From the NCBI RefSeq assembly GCF_900182705.1, contig NZ_FXTP01000021.1, forward strand, positions 1-61,748: a DNA stretch of 61,748 nt, given 5' to 3'. The DNA comes from Gracilimonas mengyeensis (GTDB lineage: Bacteria; Bacteroidota; Rhodothermia; Balneolales; Balneolaceae). A program made the translations under genes and the position numbers. Position 1 is the stretch's first letter, and every line of letters begins with the position of its first letter. Below are positions 25,647 to 35,082 of the stretch, one piece after another. Under the pieces are notes generated by a model. It saw only the letters and a list, made by a program, of their open reading frames with translations, did not search any database and was not told the origin of the DNA.

Positions 25647-27632
25647 CTACCGCTCCAGATATTCTTCAAACCATTCCAGCACGCGCTGTCCAACATCTAC
25701 ACTTAATTTTGGCTCGGAAGGGCCGTGTCCCGAGCGTGGATATAGCACCAACTCAGTGGGCACCTCCATACGCTTAAGCACCTGGTACATTTCATAGCTT
25801 TGAGAGGCAGGCACTCGCTGGTCGTTGGAACTGTGAAGCAGTTGTACGGGCGTGGTCACTTCATCCACGCGGGTGTGGGGTGAGAGATCTGCAAAAAGCT
25901 GCTTCAGCTCCTCAGACTCCCAGTAGCCGCCACCCATCAAACCGAGGCCATAATCAATTACATCTGTGGTTACAAACATGCTTTCCAGGTTAAAGAGCCC
26001 GGCTCCCATGCTGATGGCCTTAAAGCGGTCGGTTTTAGTGGCAATGCGAGCTGCCATATAGCCACCATAACTCCACCCCGCCATCACCAGGCTATCTGGG
26101 TGGGCAATGCCCCGCTCAATTACTTCATCCACCCCGGTCATGATATCCTGGTAATCGCCTTCTCCTAAATCCTGAAAATTAGCATAACGGAATTCCTTGC
26201 CATAGGCACTGCTACCACGGGGATTGGGTTTTAAAATGGCATATCCTTTATGTGCAAAAAAGGCCGCATTATAAAAAGCCCCGGTTCCTAAAAAAGTATT
26301 GGAGTATACGCCCCCAGGACCGCCATGTACATTTAAAAACAGGGGATATTGCTTTCCTTTCTCATAACCAACAGGATAAATCAGCAGGCCTTCTATTTCC
26401 ATGCCATCGGTGGAAGTCCATGTAATGGTTTCAACTTTGGGCATTTCCGGAAATACATATTCATCTTCAAAATTAGAAATTTGCACCGGATTAAAACGAC
26501 GGCCTTTGCTTACATATACTTCTTCATACTGTCCACCCATTTGCATCGTAAATGCGGTGATGCCGGCTGTTGGAGCATCCGAAAAACTATAATAAGCATC
26601 GTTTGAGTGAATCATTTCAGGCTCTCCACCATCCAGTGGTAATTTGTACATAGCTGCCAAGGTCTTTCTTCCCTCGGTAACATATACAGCATCACTTTCA
26701 TCACCCACATACACACTGCGGATGTTACGATCAAAAGTATGGGCCAGGGCCTGAGCTTCGCCGCCAGCTGCTGGAATTACATACGCATCCGTTTGTCCGA
26801 TGGGTTCTGGTTGGTCTCCATCCGAGAGAAATACAATCTGTTCGCCATCTTTTGTATAAACCGGTGAATGATCGGCGCCTCCCATATCAACCAATGCAGT
26901 TACCGTTCCTGAATCAGCCGGTACGGTGCTGATAGCCCCGGTATCACCATCATCCAACATAGGAGTTTCACGATGCGAGAAAACCAATGTTTCCCCATCG
27001 GGCGACCAACTGAAATCCTGAGCGTGCATATCTTCCGAATACACAGCTTTGGCTGAATGCTCCAGTGGCTCATCCCCTATTTCCTGAACATAAATCCGTG
27101 CATATCGAACCTCTTCTCCTACTACCGTGACATCTTCTTTAGCTTTTGCTTTTTCTTTGGATGCTTCTGACTCGGCATCTGTACTGGTAAAAGCAATCCG
27201 GCTGCCATCCGGTGACCATTTATAGTCCTGTACCCCTGTTTCAATATTGGTGATCGCTTCTGCCTCACCTCCATTGAGGGGAATCCGATACAGCTGGGTA
27301 CTTTCTCCGCGATTGGCGGTAAAACTCAGGTATTTTCCATCCGGGCTAAATGCAGGATTTCCAGCCGACTTTTCACCCCGCGTGAACTGACGGTTCCAGT
27401 TCCCTTCGGTATCCGCAACCCAAATTTGTGAATGGTATTCCGATTCCGTATCAGAAACAATACCCCAGCTAACCGTGTAGGCCAGGTATTTACCATCCGG
27501 TGAGATAACAGGCGCACTGGCGTTTTTAACCTGTACAAAATCCGACAAATCAACGCTGACCGTGTCCTGGGCTGCTGCCGTTGTGATCCATGTTAAACTG
27601 ATGAGCATTAAGAGAGTAAAGAATCGTTTCAT
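25647..27632 (-). CDS. S9-family prolyl oligopeptidase-like peptidase
   Basis: This is an exported serine peptidase of the S9C/DPP-acylaminoacyl-peptidase group. A signal peptide covers about residues 1-22. A beta-propeller of WD40/TolB-like blades (SPDGKYL, SPDGSRIAF, SPDGETLVF) fills about 30-390. The alpha/beta-hydrolase domain then carries the triad S521 (GWSYGGYMA), D604 (SSNDQRVPAS) and H636 (SGHGPSEP). The oxyanion segment HGGPGGVYS is present. At 661 residues it is full length. It probably degrades peptides in the periplasm. It is a single gene with repeats on both sides. Confidence 0.92.
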   Translation of the reverse strand: MKRFFTLLMLISLTWITTAAAQDTVSVDLSDFVQVKNASAPVISPDGKYLAYTVSWGIVSDTESEYHSQIWVADTEGNWNRQFTRGEKSAGNPAFSPDGKYLSFTANRGESTQLYRIPLNGGEAEAITNIETGVQDYKWSPDGSRIAFTSTDAESEASKEKAKAKEDVTVVGEEVRYARIYVQEIGDEPLEHSAKAVYSEDMHAQDFSWSPDGETLVFSHRETPMLDDGDTGAISTVPADSGTVTALVDMGGADHSPVYTKDGEQIVFLSDGDQPEPIGQTDAYVIPAAGGEAQALAHTFDRNIRSVYVGDESDAVYVTEGRKTLAAMYKLPLDGGEPEMIHSNDAYYSFSDAPTAGITAFTMQMGGQYEEVYVSKGRRFNPVQISNFEDEYVFPEMPKVETITWTSTDGMEIEGLLIYPVGYEKGKQYPLFLNVHGGPGGVYSNTFLGTGAFYNAAFFAHKGYAILKPNPRGSSAYGKEFRYANFQDLGEGDYQDIMTGVDEVIERGIAHPDSLVMAGWSYGGYMAARIATKTDRFKAISMGAGLFNLESMFVTTDVIDYGLGLMGGGYWESEELKQLFADLSPHTRVDEVTTPVQLLHSSNDQRVPASQSYEMYQVLKRMEVPTELVLYPRSGHGPSEPKLSVDVGQRVLEWFEEYLER

Positions 27633-27759
27633 TGCAAAATCCTTGGTTACGGTTTGCTTGAAAGAAAAGAAATGAGTTCGGTCTTTCCTATGGTACTTAC
27701 AAGTTTTAAAAGAGAGAGTGGATTCGGGATTTATGATTGATGATTTCTTCTTTTTTTAG

Positions 27760-27950
27760 GCAAGTCTGCTTCTGCAAGATCATTCACTGCACTCCCTCTG
27801 GTCGTTTGTTCAGGATGACACGGTATGTGAACCAAGCACTTAGCCTAGCTCGGTGGAGGTAATTCCAGTCAAATCTCACCAAAGCGTTTTCTCCCCTTAT
27901 CAAGGGGAGAAACAAAGAGGGGTCCGGCAACCAAGGGCTCGATTCCTTAG
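27760..27950 (+). repeat. Family A repeat, copy 2
   Basis: It shares TTCACTGCACTCCCTCTGG, TTCAGGATGACA and the hairpin CTCCCCTTATCAAGGGGAG followed by GAGGGGTCCGGCAACCAAGG with copy 1. Confidence 0.8.
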
Positions 27951-28009
27951 TTTAGCAATGAAAATATCAATCATTGCTTGTATATAAACATCAATATTCT
28001 TCGCAACTC

Positions 28010-28065
28010 AACCCCTCTCTGGCTTTCCCTCCCGGAGATTCGGGACAAGGGAGAGGACGCCTTTA
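28010..28065 (-). repeat. Inverted half copy of family A
   Basis: CAACCCCTCTCTGG, CCCGGAGATTCGGG and AAGGGAGAGGACGC correspond to the reverse complement of the second half of the family A unit (as in CCCGAGAAGTTCGGG near 25582). Similar inverted halves occur at 29847-29922 and, decayed, near 16730. Confidence 0.65.
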
Positions 28066-28091
28066 AATCTACAAAACTTTATATTTAACAG

Positions 28092-28282
28092 ATTGCCTGC
28101 TTCCGCAGGATCCTTCACTGCACTCCCGCCGGTCGTTTGTTCAGGATGACAGGTCCTGCAATATAGAATCTAAGCCTCGCTCCGCTCGGCAGGGTGGCAT
28201 TGCGCCCATTTCTATCCAAAGCGTCTTCTCCCCTTATCAAAGGGGAGAAACAAAGAGGGGTCCTGGAGCCAAGGGTGTGATG
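28092..28282 (+). repeat. Family A repeat, copy 3
   Basis: It is almost identical to copy 1 over the block CTGCAATATAGAATCTAAGC and GCTCCGCTCGGCAGGGTGGC, and ends with the CTCCCCTTATCAAAGGGGAG hairpin. Confidence 0.85.
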
Positions 28283-28466
28283 TATTCATTAAATCTTTAA
28301 TCCCCGGAAAATAAGTACTAAAGTATTTCACTTCTGTAATCAAAGAATTCTAAAAACTCTGACATCTCACATTGCCTTAACAAACAAACAAAACTACTTC
28401 GTATAAAGGGAAAATGTGTTTACCTTCAGCATCCGAAATCGTAATAGAAACAACCGTGACAGGCAG

Positions 28467-29798
28467 ATGGACATCAGCGCGTTACTTGAGAAAATTGAGA
28501 ACAAAACATACACCGTAGGTATAATCGGTTTGGGCTATGTGGGGTTGCCGCTGATGTGGACCTTTCATAAAGAAGGACTTCCGGTTATTGGTTTTGATAT
28601 TGATGAAAAGAAGATCAACCATCTTCATGAGGGCACACCTTATATCAAGCACTTGGGTTCAGAGATGATGAAAAGCCTGGCAGACTCTGATCGCTGTGAA
28701 GCCACGACGGATTTCTCGCGGCTAACTGAAGCCGATGCCATCTTGTTATGCGTGCCTACCCCGCTCGATTATCACCGGGAACCGGATATGAGCTATGTGG
28801 AACAGACCACAGAGACGGTCTCAAAATATTTACGAAAAGGGCAGTTGGTGATTTTGGAATCTACTACCTGGCCGGGAACTACCGAGGAACTGATGATTCC
28901 CATCCTCGAGAAGAACTCTGGCTTGAAGGCCGGTACCGATTTCTACGTGGCCTACAGCCCGGAACGAGAAGATCCCGGAAACCCTGATTTCAACACGGCT
29001 AAAATTCCCAAAGTTGTAGGCGGGCACGGTGAAGATGCTCTTGCCCTCGCCCAGGCCATGTACGATACCGCAATTGTTGAAACGGTTCCCGTATCAAATT
29101 GCAAAACCGCAGAGGCGGTAAAACTCACGGAAAACATTTTTCGTTCTGTGAATATCGCTTTGGTAAACGAGCTGAAGGTGGTGTATGAATCAATGGGCAT
29201 TGACGTTCACGAAGTGCTCGATGCCGCCGACAGTAAACCTTTTGGTTTTATGAAGTTTACACCGGGTCCTGGTTTGGGCGGCCACTGCATCCCCATCGAT
29301 CCATTTTATTTAACATGGAAAGCCCGCGAATATGAGCAACATACCCGCTTTATTGAGCTGGCCGGTGAGGTGAATACCCACATGCCTCAATATGTTTTAG
29401 ACCGTACGATAATGGCTCTGAATGCTCATAAAAAAGCACTCAACGGGTCTAAAGTATTAGTAATCGGACTGGCTTATAAACCCGATGTGGATGACATGCG
29501 GGAATCACCCACTTTCAAAATCTTTAACCTGTTAAAAGCTACGGGTGTCGAAATTTCTTATTACGATCCCCACATCCCCGAGATTCCCCCCTCCCGAGAA
29601 CATGACGAATGGACTGGCACTTTATCCATCGACTGGAATGAAGAAACCATCCGCCAGTTTGATGCCGTCATCATCTCTACCAATCACAGCAACATCAATT
29701 ACCAGGAGCTGGCAAACTGGAATAACTGTATCATCGATACCCGAAATGCCATGAAAGGCATTGAGCCTAAAAATAAGCGGCATATCTTTAAAGCTTGA
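28467..29798 (+). CDS. UDP-N-acetylhexosamine-type nucleotide-sugar dehydrogenase
   Basis: This four-electron NAD-dependent dehydrogenase turns a nucleotide-bound sugar into its uronic acid for surface polysaccharide synthesis. The NAD motif is GLGYVGLPL. STTWPGTTEE and SPEREDPGN are family motifs, the catalytic cysteine lies in GGHCIPID, and the UDP-binding end has GLAYKPDVDDMRES. The pattern favours the WbpA/TviB group (UDP-GlcNAc or UDP-GalNAc) over UDP-glucose dehydrogenase. I start at the ATG at 28467; a GTG at 28416 would add 17 unlikely Arg/Asn-rich residues. It is the only plus-strand gene at this end of the polysaccharide locus and faces ugd across 1.4 kb of repeats. A matching epimerase is not in view. 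Confidence 0.85.
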   Translation: MDISALLEKIENKTYTVGIIGLGYVGLPLMWTFHKEGLPVIGFDIDEKKINHLHEGTPYIKHLGSEMMKSLADSDRCEATTDFSRLTEADAILLCVPTPLDYHREPDMSYVEQTTETVSKYLRKGQLVILESTTWPGTTEELMIPILEKNSGLKAGTDFYVAYSPEREDPGNPDFNTAKIPKVVGGHGEDALALAQAMYDTAIVETVPVSNCKTAEAVKLTENIFRSVNIALVNELKVVYESMGIDVHEVLDAADSKPFGFMKFTPGPGLGGHCIPIDPFYLTWKAREYEQHTRFIELAGEVNTHMPQYVLDRTIMALNAHKKALNGSKVLVIGLAYKPDVDDMRESPTFKIFNLLKATGVEISYYDPHIPEIPPSREHDEWTGTLSIDWNEETIRQFDAVIISTNHSNINYQELANWNNCIIDTRNAMKGIEPKNKRHIFKA

Positions 29799-29982
29799 TT
29801 GCTGTCTAGCATTGCCATAACAATTCTACTATTTGCAAACTTTACTCCCCTTGGTAGCACGCCCCATCTCTGGCTCTCCCTCCCGAGGATTCGGAACAAG
29901 GGAGAGAACGCATTTAAAGCTGTGATTTTCGCTTAAACATATTATTTCAATTTAATCCCTTGCCGTCGTCACGTTCAGGTTA

Positions 29983-30240
29983 GAACTGAAAAATGAACAA
30001 TGACAAGATCAAAAAAACCGTCATTCAGAGGCTACCGCCGAAGAAACTAAGCCAGAAAATGATTACCGACATGCCATAGACTATAGAGTATGATTCACTG
30101 GCAATGGTTTTCAAGTAATAAGCGATATACAGCTACAGATTCGCAAAATGTAGGCTCCTTCACCTCGACTCCCTGCGGTCGTCTCGTTCAGGATGACACG
30201 GTGCATTGAGTAAGCACTTAGATCCCTACGGTCGCTTATG
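29983..30240 (+). repeat. Family B composite repeat, copy 1
   Basis: The unit starts CTGAAAAATGAACAATGACAAG. It continues through GTCATTCAGAGGCTACCGCC and AAGCCAGAAAATGATTACCG to CTCCTTCACCTCGACTCCC and TTCAGGATGACACGGTGCAT. Copy 2 begins at 30775. Confidence 0.85.
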
Positions 30241-30520
30241 CAGGAAGGGGACTTTAATATACTTACAAATACATCTTTGGATCGAACAGACCATGTAAAC
30301 ATCCTCTCCACTTATTCAAGAAGAAAGGCAGAGTGGAGTCGGTAGCAAAGAATTCAATGCAAAATTAAAAGACTGTATAAAAATATCTTTTCCAAACTCC
30401 GTTCGTGCCTGTAGATCCTTCACTGCACTCCCTTCAGTCGTTTGTTCAGGATGACAGGCTTCAGGAAGTAAATACAAAGCTCCCTACGGTCGCACTTTTT
30501 ACAGGCCATTTGCTCCTTTA

Positions 30521-30615
30521 CAACTCCAGTATCCCTCCAGTATAAGTCCAGTACAACTCCAGTTAGATTGTATTCTGAAATGGAGCGGTATTGGAGGAAT
30601 ACTGGAGGGGTATTA
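30521..30615. repeat. Cluster of CTCCAGTA-like motifs in both orientations
   Basis: Four forward motifs (ACTCCAGTA, CCTCCAGTA, AGTCCAGTA, ACTCCAGTT) at 30521-30564 face two reversed ones (TATTGGAGG, ATACTGGAGG) at 30589-30609. Together they can fold into one long imperfect hairpin. Confidence 0.6.
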
Positions 30616-30774
30616 TAGCGAATAGATAGATCTACAATTTATCGACTTATTCCTGCTATTGGAACAGCCTGAATTTTTTCTAGAATACTTGAATGAACCC
30701 GGCATGTCCTATCACAACCAAAGAGTCCTCTCCCCTTATTCAAGAGAAGAGACAGGTTACCAGGGATTCGATGC

Positions 30775-31020
30775 TGAAAAATGAACAATAACAAGATCAA
30801 AAAAACCGTCATTCAGAGGCTACCGCTGAAGAAACTAAGCCAGAAAATGATTACCGAAATACCATAGACTATAGAGTATGATTCACTGGCAATGGTTTTC
30901 AAGAAATAAGCGATATACAGCTTCGCAAAATGCAAGATCCTTCACCTCGACTCCCTGCGGTCGTCTCGTTCAGGATGACACGGTGCATGGAGTAAACACT
31001 TAGCTCCCTACGGTCGCTTT
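30775..31020 (+). repeat. Family B composite repeat, copy 2
   Basis: It differs from the copy at 29983 at only a handful of sites, including a short deletion where copy 1 reads CTACAGATTCG and this copy reads CTTCG. A further GTCGCTTTTTCAGGATGACA block follows to about 31185. Confidence 0.85.
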
Positions 31021-31188
31021 TTCAGGATGACAGGCCACGTGGAATAAATTCTTAGCTCCCTGCGGTCGCTTACTCGGGGAATGAGGCTTTGGTATACATG
31101 TCTATTCAGCTTGTGTAGACAACTATTTGCAACCAGTGCGTCTTTTCCACTTATTCAAGTGGAGTCCCGTTGTCAGAGGCTCGCTTGC

Positions 31189-32364
31189 TTAATTATTCCC
31201 GAATAAGTCCCTTGTGTACACTTTTTCTTTCACATCCTGGATTTCATCAACCATACGATTGGCCACAATCACCTCAGATTCTTTCTTGAAAGCGTCCAGA
31301 TCTTTAATAACTCGGGAATGGTAGAATTCTTCTTTATCCAAGTAGGGCTCATATACAATGACTTCGATGCCCTTTGCCTTGATACGTTTCATAATCCCCT
31401 GAATAGCACTCTGGCGGAAATTGTCTGAGCCCTGTTTCATCACCAGGCGATAGATGCCTACAACCTTGGGATCATTTTTCCAAATCTGGCGGGCAATGAA
31501 GTCCTTGCGGGTAGTATTGGCATCCACAATGGCTTTGATAAGGTTATTGGGTACATTTTCGAAATTTGCCAATAACTGCTTGGTATCTTTAGGTAAGCAA
31601 TAGCCCCCATATCCAAAAGAGGGGTTATTGTAATGATCACCAATACGGGGATCCAGGCCTACGCCGCTAATCACTTGCTTGGTGTTCAGTCCATGGGTTT
31701 CACAATAAGAATCCAATTCATTGAAATAAGCTACCCGCATGGCCAGATACGTATTGGAAAATAGCTTGATAGCCTCGGCTTCCGTACTGTCAGTAAATAA
31801 GATATCAATATCCCCGGCATCGTCTGCCGCTCCCTCTTCCAACAATCCTGCAAACTTCTCGGCACGATCAGAACATTCCCCAACTACAATGCGGGAAGGA
31901 TAAAGATTATCATGCAAAGCCTTACCCTCTCTCAAAAACTCGGGAGAAAAAATCAGGTTACTGGTTTGAAACCGCTGACGCGCTTCCTTCACAAAACCTA
32001 CCGGTATGGTCGATTTGATCACCATTAACGCATCCGGATTTATTTCCTTCACGTCCTGAATAACAGCCTCTACCGAACGGGTATCAAATTTATTGGTTTC
32101 CGGATCATAATTGGTAGGGGTGGCTATAATTACAAACTCGGCCCCTTTGTACGCCTCTTCTTTATCCAGAGTGGCTGTTAGGTTCAAATCATCTTTATCA
32201 TTAAAAAACCGTTCTATTTCCTTATCCGAAATGGGCGATTTTCTCTCATTAATCGACTTTACTTTTTTCTCGTCGATGTCCAGTGCTACTACTTCGTGAT
32301 TCTGGGATAATAATACGGAGAGAGAGAGGCCTACATAGCCAGTACCTGCTACTGCAATTTTCAT
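31189..32364 (-). CDS. ugd: UDP-glucose 6-dehydrogenase
   Basis: This enzyme oxidises UDP-glucose to UDP-glucuronate, a precursor for acidic capsule or exopolysaccharide sugars. The N-terminal NAD motif is GTGYVGLS. The catalytic cysteine is C256 in [18 protein letters not shown] and [12 protein letters not shown] are conserved. The 391-residue length is that of the short E. coli-like Ugd class. This is the last minus-strand gene of the polysaccharide locus, 249 bp after the sugar transferase, so it may have its own promoter. It is clearly different in sequence from the plus-strand dehydrogenase at 28467. Confidence 0.92.
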   Translation of the reverse strand: MKIAVAGTGYVGLSLSVLLSQNHEVVALDIDEKKVKSINERKSPISDKEIERFFNDKDDLNLTATLDKEEAYKGAEFVIIATPTNYDPETNKFDTRSVEAVIQDVKEINPDALMVIKSTIPVGFVKEARQRFQTSNLIFSPEFLREGKALHDNLYPSRIVVGECSDRAEKFAGLLEEGAADDAGDIDILFTDSTEAEAIKLFSNTYLAMRVAYFNELDSYCETHGLNTKQVISGVGLDPRIGDHYNNPSFGYGGYCLPKDTKQLLANFENVPNNLIKAIVDANTTRKDFIARQIWKNDPKVVGIYRLVMKQGSDNFRQSAIQGIMKRIKAKGIEVIVYEPYLDKEEFYHSRVIKDLDAFKKESEVIVANRMVDEIQDVKEKVYTRDLFGNN

Positions 32365-32613
32365 TCGGTTACTGCGATGATTATGAATTATAATTTCTTT
32401 GAACAGTTTTATGAAGACACCTGTAGAACAAGTTAATATTGTTTTTCATACACTTGCCACTCGGGAATCTAAATAATTTATATTTAGCCCAAAAACTAAA
32501 GACATGCCATAAAAGATAGTCTAATGCCTAAGGATAGTTTTAGACTAAAAAGCTAAGGTAAGAAATACGATTAAGCACAGTGGCTAAACTGGCGAAGCCT
32601 ATCAAGGCTACCA

Positions 32614-33324
32614 TTAATGCGCGTTAGTTTGATTATTAAACATTTGCATAACAGTACCAAAGATGATTTTCACATCCATCATCAAAGACTGTTTTTGCAC
32701 GTAGATAAGATCTTTGTCCAATCTTTTTCGCATATGGTCATTGTCCAAGGTCCCTCCTCTAAGTCCTTTTACCTGGGCAAAACCGGTGATACCCGGACGT
32801 ACCGCATAGCGATAATAAAAATCGTCAAAACGTTTGTTCCAGTAAACCGTTTCATCTTTCATGTATGGTCTTGGACCTACTAAACTCATATCCCCTTTAA
32901 GGACATTAAACAACTGGGGAAGTTCATCAAGATTTGACTTACGCAAGAAGCTACCAAATTTAAAAACCCTGATATCACCTTTCTGAGTTACCGCTGGTTT
33001 TTCACGATTTGGAGCTTCATAGAATTCATGCATAGTCCGCACTTTATAGCAGAGAAAAGATTCACCGCCCCTGCCGGTTCTCTTTTGCTTAAAAAATATA
33101 GGGCCTGGCGAAGATAATTTTATACCCAGTGCTAAAAACGGAAACAATACAGCTAATACCGTTAAGCCGATTAATGATAGGATAATATCAAGTGCCCTTT
33201 TACCGGTGTATTCCTTTTGTGTAAGAGCATAGAATTTACTTGGAAGAACCGTGTTATTATTGACTATCTGATATTCACTTTCCCGAGCTTTTCGTACAAT
33301 TGTATCCCTAACTGTCATATCCAT
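32614..33324 (-). CDS. Polyprenyl-phosphate sugar-1-phosphate transferase (initiating)
   Basis: This is a monotopic phosphoglycosyl transferase (PF02397, WcaJ/WbaP C-terminal type). It would load the first sugar-1-phosphate of the repeat unit onto undecaprenyl phosphate at the inner face of the membrane. One hydrophobic re-entrant segment is near residues 48-70, followed by SSPGPIFFKQKRTGRGG. The catalytic block DELPQLFNVLKGDMSLVGPRP and RPGITGFAQVKGLRGG are intact. At 236 residues it has the catalytic core only and lacks the N-terminal multispanning domain. The sugar used cannot be read from the sequence. It lies between ugd and 1.8 kb of repeats. Confidence 0.9.
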   Translation of the reverse strand: MDMTVRDTIVRKARESEYQIVNNNTVLPSKFYALTQKEYTGKRALDIILSLIGLTVLAVLFPFLALGIKLSSPGPIFFKQKRTGRGGESFLCYKVRTMHEFYEAPNREKPAVTQKGDIRVFKFGSFLRKSNLDELPQLFNVLKGDMSLVGPRPYMKDETVYWNKRFDDFYYRYAVRPGITGFAQVKGLRGGTLDNDHMRKRLDKDLIYVQKQSLMMDVKIIFGTVMQMFNNQTNAH

Positions 33325-33968
33325 AAATACCTGCTTTTTGTATTAACCCATAAATAAATTAATGACAATGCTTAAACCTGAAGATCTCATATATCTCTTA
33401 GACTTAAGTCTGTCTTGTTTACATATTGCTAAACCCTAACAAAATTATCGAGTCTGAATATTTGGTTACTTGTATCTCTTTGTACTGGAAATATTCCAGT
33501 TTTATTATTTCGATCTATTAAGTAATTCGATACCTGAATCCCTAATACCCACATCAAAAAATAAATGATTTAATGTAAAGCCAAAAAGATATTTAGGTTA
33601 AATTATTTTATAGCTTAATAAAGCATATAATTTTATCCTTTCGTCTATCCATCAACTTTTCACGAAACGAAGATACTCAATCGGTTTAAAAGCTTTAATT
33701 AGGAACTATTAATAGTACATTTGTTAAGTCATTAGGTTCAAAAAAGGCGAGATTTTCTCTCTTTGTTCATAGCCCGACCCTGATAAAAAAGTTCCTGATT
33801 ATTTAATGAGCTTTAAAATAAGCATTCTCTGTAGAAGTTCAATGTTTCAAATATTTTAGATAAGCATTTTAGGACCCGCCTGAAATACCTTTTCTATACT
33901 CCACAGCCCACGTCCTTTATTTCGAATCCTTACGGCCTTATCAGCTAGTATTATGCTGAGAAATCGAC
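33325..33968. other. AT-rich gap with no recognised feature
   Basis: This is the upstream region of the sugar transferase gene. It is very AT-rich and I see no gene or clear palindrome in it. The transferase promoter should be near 33330-33450. Confidence 0.5.
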
Positions 33969-34168
33969 CATGATAAGATCATAACCCCGTCATTCAGACG
34001 CTACCGCCGAAGAACCTTAGCCAGATAATGATTAACGACATGCCATAATAATGCCCCTTTTAAACATCATAGCAAACCAATTAAAGGATCCTTCACAGCA
34101 CTCCCTCTGGTCGTTTGTTCAGGATGACACGCTGCATGGTGTTAAACACGTAGCTCCCTTCGGTCGCT
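33969..34168 (+). repeat. Family B repeat, copy 3
   Basis: The blocks are GTCATTCAGACGCTACCGCC, AGCCAGATAATGATTAACG, CCCCTTTTAAACATCATAGC and AGGATCCTTCACAGCACTCC. It is nearly identical to the copy at 34492. The CTCCCCTTATTCAAGGGGAG hairpin follows at about 34250-34270. Confidence 0.85.
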
Positions 34169-34491
34169 TATTCAGGAAGGAGACTTTGATACACATACAA
34201 ATTCATACTCGAATTGAACAAACCGGCCATGCCGCACCAAAGCGTCTTCTCCCCTTATTCAAGGGGAGAGAAAGAGAGGGGTCTTGTAGCCAAGGGCTCG
34301 ATGCCATTATAAAAACCCTGTTTCATAGACTAAAAGAACCAAAATTAATTTCTATGAATCAGCAATTTCATTACTGGCCATACTTAGATCCCTGAATGAC
34401 TTAATAATATACTCCGCGTCTGTCTTTTCGATTTCAGCAAAATGCAGGATCCTTCACTTTGATTGCTTACGATCGTCACATCCAGAACAAC

Positions 34492-34690
34492 CATGACAAG
34501 ATCAAACAAAACACCGTCATTCAGACGCTACCGCCGAAGAACCTCAGCCAGATAATGATTAACGACATGCCATAATAATGCCCCTTTTAAACATCATAGC
34601 AAACCAATTAAAGGATCCTTCACGGCACTCCCTCTGGTCGTTTGTTCAGGATGACACTTTGCATGATGTAAACACGTAGCTCCCTGCGGT
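34492..34690 (+). repeat. Family B repeat, copy 4
   Basis: It is a direct near-copy of 33969-34168, displaced by about 525 bp, with only scattered substitutions. It is preceded by a truncated GGATCCTTCACTTTG copy at 34447. Confidence 0.85.
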
Positions 34691-34734
34691 CGTCTCGTTC
34701 ACAATAACGCTTGGAAATCAATTGGATAAAATCA

Positions 34735-35075
34735 CAAACCCGTCATTCAGAGGCTACCGCCGAAGAACCTCAGCCAGAACTTGATTACCTGCATGCCATT
34801 AGTTGGGAAGTGTGGGGCACTGGCGATGGTTTTAAAGAAATAAGAGATGTGGTGCTTGCAAAATGCAAGATCCTTCACCTCGACTCCTTACAGTCGTCTC
34901 GTTCAGGATGACACGGTGCATGGAGTGAACACGTTGCCCCCCCTGCGGTCGCTTATTCGGAAAGGAGGCTTTGATGTACATGTCTCTTCAGCTTGGATAA
35001 ACAGCCATTTGTAACCAGTGTGTCTTCTCCCCTTATTCAAGGGGAGAGGCAGAGAGGGAGCTAGTAGACAAGGGC
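34735..35075 (+). repeat. Family B repeat, copy 5, with terminal hairpin
   Basis: The blocks are GTCATTCAGAGGCTACCGCC, a diverged middle (GGCGATGGTTTTAAAGAAAT), AGATCCTTCACCTCGACTCC, TTCAGGATGACACGGTGCAT and the closing CTCCCCTTATTCAAGGGGAG hairpin. Positions 33969-35082 contain no gene. Confidence 0.8.
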
Positions 35076-35082
35076 ATATTAT

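Larger units (their letters stand above)
27633..28466. other. Repeat-filled gap between peptidase and sugar dehydrogenase
   Basis: No gene is supported. The gap holds two family A repeat copies (27760-27950 and 28092-28282) and an inverted half copy (28010-28065). The last 180 bp are AT-rich and should contain the promoter of the dehydrogenase gene. Confidence 0.7.
29799..31188. other. 1.4-kb repeat field between two sugar dehydrogenase genes
   Basis: No gene is supported. The field holds an inverted half repeat (29847-29922), two near-identical composite copies (29983-30240 and 30775-31020, family B), a partial copy (30409-30495) and a cluster of CTCCAGTA motifs (30521-30615). Terminal hairpins of the CTCTCC-CTTATTC-AAG type occur near 30303, 30732 and 31143. 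Confidence 0.75.

Noticed and set aside
34051-34395. 114-residue plus-strand frame
   Set aside because: It reads through a family B repeat and its terminal hairpin. Related repeat copies break the frame.
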